In this document: positions 1 through 7,560 of the stretch, piece by piece | Numbering within the stretch: the first letter of the stretch is position 1 | Layout of the letters: each line of letters begins with the position of its first letter | Assembly (NCBI GenBank): GCA_012728375.1 | Contig: JAAYFF010000016.1 | Span: 1 to 45,128, forward strand | Length of the DNA: 45,128 bases | Direction of reading: 5' to 3' | Origin: Bacillota bacterium | GTDB lineage: Bacteria > Bacillota > Dethiobacteria > DTU022 > UBA8154 | Position numbers and translations under genes: made by a program | The notes under the pieces: generated by a model | What the model saw: the letters and a program-made list of their open reading frames with translations, nothing else | The model's database searches: none | Told to the model about the DNA's origin: nothing

Positions 1-463
1 CAGGAGCGCTGACCTTGATCAGATAGTATTCCTCCCCAGGAAGCAGCATAACCAATTCATCAATATAGAACCGCTCCTGGAGGAGATAGACATAAGCGAC
101 ATAGACTTCATGGACTGGATCATCATCGGAGCCGAGACCGGCAACAGGCGGGACAAGGTAAAGCCGAAGCGGGAATGGATAGAGGCAATTGTCACTGCAG
201 CCAGAGCTGCCGAAATCCCGGTCTTTATGAATAGCAGCAAAGAGCTGGAGAAAGTCTGGGGCAGGGATTTAGTACAGGAGCTCCCTGGAGGACTGATACG
301 GCCGGAGGATAAACCAATCCCTCACTGCAAGAAATGTGAGAGTTGCAAAATAACCCAGGAAGGCAAGCGAGGGAGCCGGCACGATTGCATGAAGGTAGGC
401 AAACACGTACCAGGAAGATATGCAAGGACCAGCCCGCCCTGGTGCCCGCTCCGGAGCGAATAA
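1..463 (+). CDS. DUF5131 (phage Gp37/Gp68-like) family protein, 5'-truncated by window edge
   Basis: The reading frame is open from the first bases of the window, so the N-terminus lies outside. The visible part runs through a segment like FINIEPLLEEID, then DWIIIGAETGN and a VPVFMNSS-like strand. This is the pattern of the DUF5131/phage Gp37-Gp68 family, which resembles the radical-SAM-like fold and is common in phages and mobile elements; its biochemical role is not settled. The last 50 residues are rich in Cys (CKKCESC, then a further Cys-His region), perhaps a metal site. The stop lies 20 bp before the next gene, which has a clear GGAGG, so the two are probably co-transcribed. Family assignment is fairly confident, function unknown. 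Confidence 0.7.
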   Translation, partial: RSADLDQIVFLPRKQHNQFINIEPLLEEIDISDIDFMDWIIIGAETGNRRDKVKPKREWIEAIVTAARAAEIPVFMNSSKELEKVWGRDLVQELPGGLIRPEDKPIPHCKKCESCKITQEGKRGSRHDCMKVGKHVPGRYARTSPPWCPLRSE

Positions 464-483
464 TAAACGAGGAGGAATGAAGG

Positions 484-759
484 ATGAAAAAGAACATTTA
501 TCAATTAGCATGTTTTTTGCAGAATGAGGAGAATACCAATGCCATATCTACAGTTGATCTCCAAGAGGATATCGAAGTGACCAAAGAGGAAATCTTGTCA
601 TTACTGGCTGAGAAAATAGGCAAAATGGCAGCAGAGGACAAACTCAACAATCTTACAACTTCTGTGTATGACCAGGGCTACATCGATGGAATCAGAGCGG
701 GCGCGCAGCTGATAAGATTAATTACCGGAGACACCGACACCATCAAAATAACGGCTTAA
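484..759 (+). CDS. Small acidic hypothetical protein of the phage-like cluster
   Basis: A 91-residue ORF with an ATG start 6-8 bp after a GAGGAGGAATG-type ribosome site. The product is acidic, probably helical and has no signal peptide or membrane segment. I do not recognise the family. It sits between a DUF5131 gene and a phage replication-initiator-like gene with short spacers (20 and 23 bp) on the same strand, so it is most likely an early-region gene of a prophage or integrated element. Confidence 0.65.
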   Translation: MKKNIYQLACFLQNEENTNAISTVDLQEDIEVTKEEILSLLAEKIGKMAAEDKLNNLTTSVYDQGYIDGIRAGAQLIRLITGDTDTIKITA

Positions 760-782
760 TATTTGAAAAGGAGGCTAACAAG

Positions 783-1163
783 ATGAGCAAAGCATGTATA
801 ACACCAGTTTTTCAAAGGCAGATGGAGCAAATGCGTAATATAAAGGACCTCATTTTTGATAATGATGCCATGGGAGAACTCCCGCCATTAACCAGGTTAT
901 TATTTGCAGGCCTCTGGACCATGGTCGATGATAAGGGACGCATGGAGGACAATCCCAGGAAGATTAAGAAGGTTATAATGGGATTTGACGACGTGAGCGC
1001 CGGCCAGGTTAATGAAATGCTGCAGAGCCTGCACGATAGACGCTTTATCGTGCGATACAGCGTAAATGGCAGCAGCTATATTCAGGTAAATAACTTTAGT
1101 AAATACAGGAACCGGCAACTTTACAGAAGGTGCAGTCAAATACCAGCGCCAGAGTTTCAATAG
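783..1163 (+). CDS. Phage replication-initiator N-terminal (winged-helix) domain protein, short form
   Basis: The 126-residue product starts at ATG after AAGGAGG. Residues about 35-110 follow the pattern of phage replisome-organiser/DnaD-like N-terminal domains: an ARLLFxGLW-type helix (here TRLLFAGLW), DDKGRMEDNPRKIK, a helix-turn-helix, then FIVRYSVNGSSYIQVNNFSKY. In complete family members this domain is followed by a variable linker and a C-terminal domain for helicase loading. Here the protein stops about 15 residues after the NFSK motif, so the C-terminal part is missing. The sequence directly downstream carries an 11-bp iteron-like repeat. Either this is a naturally short origin-binding protein or the 3' part was lost by a frameshift or deletion. 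Confidence 0.65.
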   Translation: MSKACITPVFQRQMEQMRNIKDLIFDNDAMGELPPLTRLLFAGLWTMVDDKGRMEDNPRKIKKVIMGFDDVSAGQVNEMLQSLHDRRFIVRYSVNGSSYIQVNNFSKYRNRQLYRRCSQIPAPEFQ

Positions 1164-1207
1164 GTATTTTAATCAGATGTCTGATGTAGTATAATAGCAG
1201 AATACAG

Positions 1208-1273
1208 AGCACTAAAAGAGCACCAGAGATGCACCGGAAAAGCACAGTAATAGCACAGTGCCAGTACGGTGCA
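1208..1273 (+). repeat. Degenerate 11-bp direct repeat array (iteron-like), about six units
   Basis: The motif AGCAC (or a near match) recurs with exact 11-bp spacing, starting at 1208, 1219, 1230, 1241, 1252 and 1263. The last unit is AGTAC and the third is TGCAC. The array lies about 45 bp after a replication-initiator-like gene and next to an AT-rich stretch (about 1165-1205). Repeats spaced by one helical turn are typical of initiator-binding iterons at phage and plasmid origins. A second possibility is that it is the relic of a repetitive linker-coding part of the same initiator gene. Confidence 0.55.
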
Positions 1274-1311
1274 AAGTGCTTATTTTCAGGAAAGAGGAGG
1301 TAACAAAGAAC

Positions 1312-1644
1312 ATGGACAGACAAGCTGTTTATATATACAAGCTTCCGGATGAGGAAAGTTTCACCGGCATAGCTCTGGACGTACACATGCACAAAGGCAA
1401 CCTCCGCTATTTTGATACCAATAGAGGCCATGAGATCCCGGGAAAGATTGCAGAGGAGACCGAGAAGGGATTTGCTTTCATATCTGAAGGATACATGCCG
1501 GGGGAATGGCAGTTCAAGGTATTAACAATCGAAGAGTTCAAGCGTAAGTATTATAAGCTGGTTGAAGGCGGACAGACGCTGGCGGACAAGATAAATACCA
1601 CAGATGATCTCCACCAATGGTACCGGATGGAATTCAAAATTTAA
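1312..1644 (+). CDS. Hypothetical protein of the phage-like cluster
   Basis: A 110-residue ORF. I chose the ATG at 1312 because AGAGGAGG lies 9-10 bp upstream; a longer upstream frame has no ribosome site and runs into the repeat array. The protein begins MDRQAVYIYKLPDEESFTG, has no membrane segment, and contains a GYMPGEWQFKVLTIEEFKRKY stretch near the middle. I do not recognise the family. It is followed after 17 bp by another small gene with its own ribosome site, which suggests one transcript. Confidence 0.6.
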   Translation: MDRQAVYIYKLPDEESFTGIALDVHMHKGNLRYFDTNRGHEIPGKIAEETEKGFAFISEGYMPGEWQFKVLTIEEFKRKYYKLVEGGQTLADKINTTDDLHQWYRMEFKI

Positions 1645-1661
1645 ATGAAAGGAGCAACGGC

Positions 1662-1862
1662 ATGAAAGATGATAAGCGATACAATAAGCCATTCTCGCAC
1701 CCACGCTGGCATGAACCGATCGGCGGGAAGGTCGTCGGCTATAAAAAGTTATCTGAAGAGGAGCAAAAAAAGGTGCATGAAGATGCACTGGCTGTATTAA
1801 AAAGCATGGGGATAAAAATAAAGAACGATGAAGATGTTTCGCATGAAAAAGAAGAAAAATAA
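1662..1862 (+). CDS. Small basic hypothetical protein, last gene of the phage-like cluster
   Basis: A 66-residue ORF starting at the ATG at 1662 after GAAAGGAGC. It is highly charged, with Lys/Glu-rich ends and a central PRWHEPIGGKVVGYKKLSEEEQKK segment. It has no recognised domain. No integrase, attachment site or terminator is visible between it and the purine operon, so the boundary of the element cannot be placed exactly. Confidence 0.5.
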   Translation: MKDDKRYNKPFSHPRWHEPIGGKVVGYKKLSEEEQKKVHEDALAVLKSMGIKIKNDEDVSHEKEEK

Positions 1863-1948
1863 GCTCACTATTTTATGCAAAACAGGAAATCATCATGGTA
1901 GCAATATGGAAGCAAAAAGAATTATAAACTATAAAAATGCCAATAATT

Positions 1949-2051
1949 TTGACAATATGAATAATAGGAATAACAGAAAACAATAGGAATAACGAAGAAT
2001 AAAACTTTAACAATAGAGTGGGAATAGTAAGGGGAATAAATAAAGGAGGCT
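1949..2051 (+). promoter_or_regulatory. Upstream region of the pur operon: TTGACA box and 12-bp direct repeats
   Basis: The AT-rich leader before purE has a perfect TTGACA at 1949-1954, but no good -10 at normal spacing. AATAGGAATAAC occurs twice (1963-1974 and 1982-1993, 19 bp apart), and a weaker relative, GGAATAGTAAGGGGAATAA, lies at about 2023-2041. The ribosome site AAAGGAGG precedes purE. No classical PurBox or purine riboswitch core was found. The repeats may be an operator, but this is inference only. Confidence 0.3.
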
Positions 2052-2055
2052 TGTT

Positions 2056-2568
2056 ATGGCAAAAGTTTGCGTAGTAATGGGCAGCGATTCCGATCTAAAG
2101 GTTATGTCTTCCTGCCTGGAAGCACTGGAGAAGTTCCAAATTCCCTTTGAAGTGCGTATTTCCTCAGCGCACCGCCTTCCTGAGGAGACGGCAGAACTGG
2201 CCAGAAGTGCCGCTTCAAGGGGTGTGAAAGTTTTCATCGCCGGAGCGGGTGCGGCAGCGCACCTGGCAGGGGTTATCGCTGCGCTGACGACGCTGCCCGT
2301 CATTGCCGTCCCGCTAAGCGGCTCTGCTTTGGAAGGACTTGATGCCCTTTATGCCACTGTCCAAATGCCCAAGGGAATCCCAGTGGCAACGGTTGCTGTA
2401 GACGGGGCTTTTAACGCGGGGGTTTTGGCCGCGCAGATTTTAGCCCTCCATGATCCGGAGCTGAGCAGCAAACTTGTTCACTATAAAAAAGAGCTCGCCT
2501 CACAGGTGAAAGAGAAAAACCGCCGGCTGCAGGAGCTTGGCTATCGCGCCTACCTGGAGCAAAGCTAA
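2056..2568 (+). CDS. purE: PurE, AIR carboxylase / N5-CAIR mutase
   Basis: The 170-residue product has the PurE hallmarks: MGSDSDLKVM near the N-terminus, the SAHR motif (ISSAHRLPEET), the GAGAAAHLAG loop and VQMPKGIPVATVAV. PurE makes CAIR in de novo purine synthesis, either from N5-CAIR together with PurK (class I) or from AIR and CO2 (class II). No purK is seen here, so the class cannot be fixed. The AHLPG motif usual in class I reads AHLAG. It is the first gene of the pur operon, with AAAGGAGG before the ATG. The usual partner purC survives downstream only as a 3' fragment. Confidence 0.93.
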   Translation: MAKVCVVMGSDSDLKVMSSCLEALEKFQIPFEVRISSAHRLPEETAELARSAASRGVKVFIAGAGAAAHLAGVIAALTTLPVIAVPLSGSALEGLDALYATVQMPKGIPVATVAVDGAFNAGVLAAQILALHDPELSSKLVHYKKELASQVKEKNRRLQELGYRAYLEQS

Positions 2569-2654
2569 ACCCGGATAAATTAGCATTCAGGAAAGGCCGG
2601 GACAGTACGGGCGTTAGCCCGATGCGAGGGCCCAGGGGAAGACCGCAAGGGTAA

Positions 2655-2831
2655 ATGAAATATTGCAGGATCATCTTAAAAAGGTTAATATTGTTTTGTA
2701 AGATCTTAAACTGGGGTTTACGGTTTTGGTATGCCTCTTCCGAAGAGAAGCCGGATAAAGACAGGTTTCGCCGTGATCTGGGAGGAGTAACAGAGGCTTA
2801 TCAGGAAGTGCTCCGAAGATTTAAAAAGTGA
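2655..2831 (+). pseudogene. purC: 3' remnant of purC (SAICAR synthetase)
   Basis: From about 2718 the frame encodes [18 protein letters not shown] and then [19 protein letters not shown] before TGA at 2829-2831. This matches the conserved end of PurC (CRFWD...[14 protein letters not shown]...AYQEVLRRL). The preceding roughly 200 codons, including the ATP-binding and catalytic parts, are absent: upstream in frame there are only about 20 unrelated codons and then a stop at 2652. The fragment lies where purC would be expected, between purE and purF, so this is a deletion relic. A functional purC must be elsewhere if the pathway works. Region 2569-2654 is G/C-rich with a GGGC-GTTA-GCCC hairpin and is otherwise unexplained. 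Confidence 0.75.
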
Positions 2832-2905
2832 TCCCTATAGTTCTTCTTAGCAATGCAGAGCAATTTATATGTCAAAAGAAACGGCTCCTGGAAGGGGGAA
2901 GTTTG

Positions 2906-4291
2906 TTGTCGCTTGTAGCGGATTCAGGATTGAGGGGTAAGCTCAAAGAAGCCTGTGGAATATTCGGAGTATATGCTCCCGGGGAAAATCTTTTTCAGGT
3001 TGCAAAATATGCACTTTTAGCCTTACAGCACCGCGGCCAGGAGAGCGCCGGGATCGCCATCAGCGATGGCCGACAGATTCATTTGAAAAAAGGGATGGGG
3101 TTGGTTTCAGAAGTTTTTAACCATTATCGAGGTGCTCTCAAGGAGATTAAGCCAGTGGCGGCGACGGGTCATGTCCGCCATTCGACCTCCGGGGGGACAT
3201 CGCCGGAAAATGCACAACCGCTTCTGGTCCGTTCCCGTCAAGGCTGCCTTGCTGTAGCGCATAACGGTAACCTGATTAATGCGGCTGAACTGAGAAAGAA
3301 GCTGGAAAAGGAAGGGTCTATTTTTCAGACAACAACAGACAGCGAGTTAATTACCCACCTTGTTGCCCGATATGGATACAAGGAGCTGGAAACCTCCTTA
3401 AAAGTTGTCCTGCCCTATATTCACGGGGCTTATGCTTTTATTTTTATGACGGAGAACAAGCTGTTTGGAGTGCGGGATCCTTATGGTATCCGGCCCTTAT
3501 CTTTGGGATTGTGGAACGGGCATTATGTTTTGGCTTCGGAAACATGTGCTTTTGATACGATCGGTGCGAAGACGATCCGGGATATTGAACCCGGAGAAAT
3601 GGTCGTTATCGATGAGAATGGTTTAAGAAGCATGCAGATTCTTCCCTTCAAGAGAAACGCGCTTTGCATTTTTGAATTTATTTATTTTGCCCGGCCGGAC
3701 AGCAATATAAACGGGATGAATGTGCACCTGGTGCGCAAGGAACTGGGCCGTCAGCTTGCCAGGGAACACCCTGCGGATTGTGATATCGTTACAGGGGTTC
3801 CCGATTCGAGCCTGGCAGCGGCTTCCGGATTTGCGGAAGAGCTGGGGCTTTCTTATGAAACGGGCATGGTCAAAAACCGTTATATCGGCCGGACTTTTAT
3901 CCAGCCCACGCAAAAAATCCGGGATATTGGCGTGCAATTAAAATTAAATCCCGTCCAAAAAGTAGTGGAAGGAAAAAGAATCGTGGTCGTGGATGATTCT
4001 ATTGTCCGGGGAACAACCAGCAAAAAACTGGTGGAAATGTTTTTCAGGGCCGGAGCCAGGGAGGTCCATCTGCGCATCAGTTCATCTCCGGTTATTTCTC
4101 CCTGTTACTATGGTATTAACACTCCCACTTATGAGGAACTTATCGGTTATAAGAGAAATGCGGAAGATATTTGCCGGGATATCGGTGCTACAAGCCTGGG
4201 TTATCTCAGTAAGGAAGGAATGTTCAAGGCTGTGGGGATGACGGAAAATGAACTCTGTCTGGCCTGTTTTACCGGTAATTATCCAATTTGA
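2906..4291 (+). CDS. purF: PurF, glutamine PRPP amidotransferase
   Basis: This is the first committed enzyme of purine synthesis (PRPP plus Gln to phosphoribosylamine). The N-terminal nucleophile glutaminase begins at the conserved Cys of [12 protein letters not shown], about residue 17 with the start used here. That implies a short propeptide that is cleaved, as in B. subtilis PurF. The PRPP loop is [13 protein letters not shown]. The four Cys ligands expected for the B. subtilis-type [4Fe-4S] cluster are visible: ALCIFEF, SPCYYG and the terminal CLAC. I chose TTG at 2906 because GGAAGGGGGA lies just upstream; a GTG at 2828, overlapping the purC stop, is possible but has no ribosome site. 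The stop overlaps a potential TTG of the next frame, showing tight coupling to purM. Confidence 0.93.
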   Translation: MSLVADSGLRGKLKEACGIFGVYAPGENLFQVAKYALLALQHRGQESAGIAISDGRQIHLKKGMGLVSEVFNHYRGALKEIKPVAATGHVRHSTSGGTSPENAQPLLVRSRQGCLAVAHNGNLINAAELRKKLEKEGSIFQTTTDSELITHLVARYGYKELETSLKVVLPYIHGAYAFIFMTENKLFGVRDPYGIRPLSLGLWNGHYVLASETCAFDTIGAKTIRDIEPGEMVVIDENGLRSMQILPFKRNALCIFEFIYFARPDSNINGMNVHLVRKELGRQLAREHPADCDIVTGVPDSSLAAASGFAEELGLSYETGMVKNRYIGRTFIQPTQKIRDIGVQLKLNPVQKVVEGKRIVVVDDSIVRGTTSKKLVEMFFRAGAREVHLRISSSPVISPCYYGINTPTYEELIGYKRNAEDICRDIGATSLGYLSKEGMFKAVGMTENELCLACFTGNYPI

Positions 4292-4308
4292 TAAGGATGG
4301 TAGAGTTA

Positions 4309-5355
4309 ATGACACAAGAAGGATTTGACTACAAGAGCGCGGGCGTGGATATTGAGGCGGGGGAACAGGTGGTGCGGGATATCAAGGAGATGGTGCGCAC
4401 TACTTTTCGTCCGGAAGTGCTGACCGAACTGGGCGGCTTTTCCGGCCTCTTTCAGCCCCGCCTGCAACTTTACCGAGAGCCGGTCCTGGCCGCTGCTACC
4501 GACGGTGTGGGGACAAAATTGAAGCTGGCCTTTGAGATGGGCAAGCACGATACAGTGGGCATAGATCTTGTGGCCATGTGTGTAAACGATCTCCTGGCCC
4601 AGGGGGCAGAGCCGCTCTTCTTTCTGGATTACCTGGCAGTAGGCAAAATTAATAACGAAACTGCCGTGGAGATCATCAGCGGGGTTGCCGAAGGATGCCG
4701 GCAGGCAGGTTGTGCCCTTTTAGGAGGCGAAACGGCTGAAATGCCCGGCTTCTATCCTCCCGGGGAATATGATCTGGCCGGCTTTGCAGTAGGCATAGTG
4801 GAAAAGAAGCAAATTCTCCCCAGCAAAGAGCTGTTTCCGGGAGATCTTCTAATCGGGCTTGCTTCCACGGGACTGCACAGCAATGGTTTTTCCCTGGTCC
4901 GCAAAGTATTGCTGGAACATGCCGGGCTTTCCCTGCGGGAGCAAATTCCCCGCCTGGGTTGCCTTCTGGGAGAGGAGCTCTTAAAACCGACCAAAATTTA
5001 TGTTCCCCTTGTTCTGCCCCTGCTGAAAGAGAACAGCATTAAAGGAATTGCTCATATTACCGGCGGGGGTATTACGCTGAACCTTCCCCGTATTCTTCCG
5101 CATGGAATAATTGCTGTTGTGGAAAAGAATTGCTGGACCGTGCCTCCTGTTTTCCGTTTAATTCAGGAAACGGGTCCGGTAGCGGAACAGGAGATGTACC
5201 GGACTTTTAATATGGGAATCGGTATGATTCTGGTCGTTTCTCCCGCTTCGGCCGCGGGTGTTCTTAAGCAATTGGAGGCAGCAGAATGGCCTGCCTGGGA
5301 AATAGGCCGGCTGGAAAAGGGCGATGAACATAGTAGCGAGGTTAAAATTGTTTAA
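4309..5355 (+). CDS. purM: PurM, AIR synthetase (FGAM cyclo-ligase)
   Basis: A 348-residue product that closes the imidazole ring (FGAM to AIR, using ATP). Family motifs are present: [13 protein letters not shown] at the N-terminus, [49 protein letters not shown] and [13 protein letters not shown]. The length is as expected. In-frame ATG (4297) and TTG (4288) codons also exist, but 4309 gives the usual family N-terminus. The gene follows purF directly and precedes purN by 17 bp. Confidence 0.95.
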   Translation: MTQEGFDYKSAGVDIEAGEQVVRDIKEMVRTTFRPEVLTELGGFSGLFQPRLQLYREPVLAAATDGVGTKLKLAFEMGKHDTVGIDLVAMCVNDLLAQGAEPLFFLDYLAVGKINNETAVEIISGVAEGCRQAGCALLGGETAEMPGFYPPGEYDLAGFAVGIVEKKQILPSKELFPGDLLIGLASTGLHSNGFSLVRKVLLEHAGLSLREQIPRLGCLLGEELLKPTKIYVPLVLPLLKENSIKGIAHITGGGITLNLPRILPHGIIAVVEKNCWTVPPVFRLIQETGPVAEQEMYRTFNMGIGMILVVSPASAAGVLKQLEAAEWPAWEIGRLEKGDEHSSEVKIV

Positions 5356-5372
5356 AGGCAGGTGAGATTGCT

Positions 5373-5978
5373 ATGCGCCTGGCGGTACTTGCTTCAGGCT
5401 ATGGAAGTAACCTGCAGGCAATCCTTGACGCGATCGAGAGGAAAGAGATCGACGGACGGGTAGAGATCGTCATTAGTGACGTTGAGGATGCTTATGCCCT
5501 GGAAAGGGCCAGAAAACACGGCATTGAAGGCGTGTATATTAATCCCCGGGAATACGAGAAAAGAGAAGATTTTGACGGGGTCATAGCCGGCCTGCTGCAG
5601 GAAAGGCAAATTGACCTTGTTATCCTGGCAGGGTACATGCGCCTTTTGTCACCTCCGTTTGTTAAGCAATTTGAGGGAAGAATTATGAATATACATCCTT
5701 CGCTTCTTCCGGCTTTTCCCGGACTTAACGGTGTCAAAAAGGCCCTTTCTTACGGGGTTAAGGTAAGCGGCTGCACCGTTCATTTTGTGGACGAAGGATT
5801 GGATACCGGACCGATTATCCTCCAGGAAGCTGTTCCTGTTTTTGATGATGATACGGAAGAATCCCTACACGAGAGAATCCACCAGGTTGAGCACCGCCTT
5901 TATCCCAAAGCTATTCAGCTTTTTATTGAACAGAAATTGCGCCTGGAAGGGAGAAGGTGTATGCGCGTTGAAAAGTAG
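5373..5978 (+). CDS. purN: PurN, phosphoribosylglycinamide formyltransferase
   Basis: A 201-residue 10-formyl-THF-dependent GAR transformylase. Motifs: LASGYGSNLQAILDA (the canonical GSGSNLQ region), GYMRLLSPPFV, the catalytic region MNIHPSLLPAFPG with the conserved N and H, and GCTVHFVDEGLDTGPII. The conserved Asp in DTGPI is present. The ATG is preceded by a GGCAGGTGAG ribosome site. The last codons overlap the start of purH by about 11 bp, which suggests translational coupling. Confidence 0.95.
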   Translation: MRLAVLASGYGSNLQAILDAIERKEIDGRVEIVISDVEDAYALERARKHGIEGVYINPREYEKREDFDGVIAGLLQERQIDLVILAGYMRLLSPPFVKQFEGRIMNIHPSLLPAFPGLNGVKKALSYGVKVSGCTVHFVDEGLDTGPIILQEAVPVFDDDTEESLHERIHQVEHRLYPKAIQLFIEQKLRLEGRRCMRVEK

Positions 5979-7524
5979 AAAAGCGTTGATCAGCGTTTCC
6001 AATAAGACGGGAGTCGTTATTTTTGCCCAGGAGCTGGCAATGATGGGCTGGGAAATTGTCTCGACGGGAGGAACTGCCCGTTCTTTGCGGGAGGCTGGTG
6101 TTAACGTAAAGGATATCAGCGAACTGACGGGCTTTCCGGAGATTCTCGACGGCAGGCTGAAAACCCTGCACCCAAAAGTTCACGGCGGCATTTTGGGGCG
6201 CCGCGATCTGCCCCTTCACGGTGAGCAGATGAAGGAACAAGGGATTGAAACTATCGACCTGGTGGCAGTAAATCTTTATCCCTTTCCCGAGGTTATTGCC
6301 AGGAAAGATACCACTCTGGAAGAAGCCATTGAGAATATTGACATCGGCGGCCCTGCCATGGTCAGGGCCGCCGCAAAGAACTACCGTGACGTGATTGTCG
6401 TGGTAGAACCCTCCTCATACAGCATGGTTGTGGAGGAGCTGCGCCGCAGGGGCGATGTTTCCCCTTCAACCCGCTTTTGGCTGGCTGTTCAGGCCTTTTC
6501 TCATACAGCTTACTATGACAGTATTATTAGTAATTATTTGCGGCAGAGGCTTGACGATGAAAAAGAAAAGTTTTTTCCTCCGACAATTACTTTTCCGTTT
6601 GCTAAAGCGCAACAATTACCTTACGGGGAAAATCCTCATCAAAATGCGGCTTTTTATCGCGAACCGCTCCCTGCCCCGTCATCGTTGGCCTCCGGCAGGC
6701 AGCTCCAGGGAAAAGAACTTTCTTTCAACAATATTTACGACCTGCACATCGCTTGGGAGCTGGTCAGGGGGTTTGAACAGCCCGCAGCCATTGCAGTTAA
6801 ACATGCCAATCCCTGCGGTGCGGGCTTAGCTCCGACTTTGGCGGAGGCCTGCCGGAAAGCGTGCCATAAGGACCTCGAACCCTTTCGGGAAGGAGTTCTG
6901 ACATTTAACGGGGAAGTGGATGAGCAGACAGCAAGACTGGCATCAAAACTGTATCCGGATGCTATCGTTGCTCCGTCCTTTTCTGCAGAGGGTTTAAAAA
7001 TTTTTGCCGCAAAAAAGGATATCCGGCTGCTGGAAGTTCCCCTGGAACAGCCGCATAAGATAGCGCCGGGGTATGATTTTAAAAAAGTCAGCGGCGGTCT
7101 TTTGCTGCAGAAAGATCAACCGGAGGTCCTTGCTCCTGAAGAATGGACATGCGTAACCGGGAGAAAGCCTACAGAACAGGAAATGCGTGATTTGTTTTTT
7201 GGCCTGATGATTGTTCAACATGCCAAAACCAGCGCTGTTGTAATTACTAAAAGGCTGCAGGCTTTGGGTATAGGTGCCGGGCAGTTGAGCCTCGTTGATG
7301 CGGTAAAAATTGCCTTAGATCAAGCCGGCCAAAACGCCAGGGGAAGTGTGATGGCTTCCGATGGCTTTTTACCTTTTAAAAACAGCGTGGAAATTGCCGC
7401 AGCGGAAGGAATCACGGCTATTGTCCAACCGGGTGGAGCTAAAGGGGACGAGGAAGTAATTGAGGCCTGTGAAAAGTATAATATTGCCATGTTGTTTACC
7501 GGAAGACAGCATTTTAAACATTAA
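5968..7524 (+). CDS. purH: PurH, bifunctional AICAR transformylase / IMP cyclohydrolase
   Basis: The 518-residue product carries out the last two steps to IMP. The N-terminal MGS-like cyclohydrolase domain (KALISVSNKTG, STGGTA, LHPKVHGGILGRRD) occupies about residues 1-200. The C-terminal transformylase domain has PYGENPHQNAAFY, SFNNIYDL and the catalytic AVKHANPCGAG. I chose TTG at 5968, preceded by GGGAGAAGG; the open frame extends further upstream but there overlaps purN in another frame. The length matches the B. subtilis protein (about 512). Confidence 0.95.
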   Translation: MKSRKALISVSNKTGVVIFAQELAMMGWEIVSTGGTARSLREAGVNVKDISELTGFPEILDGRLKTLHPKVHGGILGRRDLPLHGEQMKEQGIETIDLVAVNLYPFPEVIARKDTTLEEAIENIDIGGPAMVRAAAKNYRDVIVVVEPSSYSMVVEELRRRGDVSPSTRFWLAVQAFSHTAYYDSIISNYLRQRLDDEKEKFFPPTITFPFAKAQQLPYGENPHQNAAFYREPLPAPSSLASGRQLQGKELSFNNIYDLHIAWELVRGFEQPAAIAVKHANPCGAGLAPTLAEACRKACHKDLEPFREGVLTFNGEVDEQTARLASKLYPDAIVAPSFSAEGLKIFAAKKDIRLLEVPLEQPHKIAPGYDFKKVSGGLLLQKDQPEVLAPEEWTCVTGRKPTEQEMRDLFFGLMIVQHAKTSAVVITKRLQALGIGAGQLSLVDAVKIALDQAGQNARGSVMASDGFLPFKNSVEIAAAEGITAIVQPGGAKGDEEVIEACEKYNIAMLFTGRQHFKH

Positions 7525-7560
7525 TCTAGCAAAGCGAGTTTAGCTGAAGGAGGAGATCAA

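Noticed and set aside
1208-1273. CRISPR array
   Set aside because: Units are only 11 bp, degenerate and without spacers; iteron-like repeats fit better.
1863-2055. Purine riboswitch or PurBox before purE
   Set aside because: No conserved purine riboswitch core and no paired CGAA-type PurBox were found; only direct repeats are present.
2569-2654. G/C-rich segment with small hairpins after purE, considered as a structured RNA or intron end
   Set aside because: I compared it from memory with group II intron domain V, RNase P and SRP RNA and saw no match; it may be debris of the purC deletion.
5785-5967. Upstream extension of the purH frame (61 codons)
   Set aside because: It overlaps purN in another frame and lies before the ribosome site at 5950; the family N-terminus starts at 5968.
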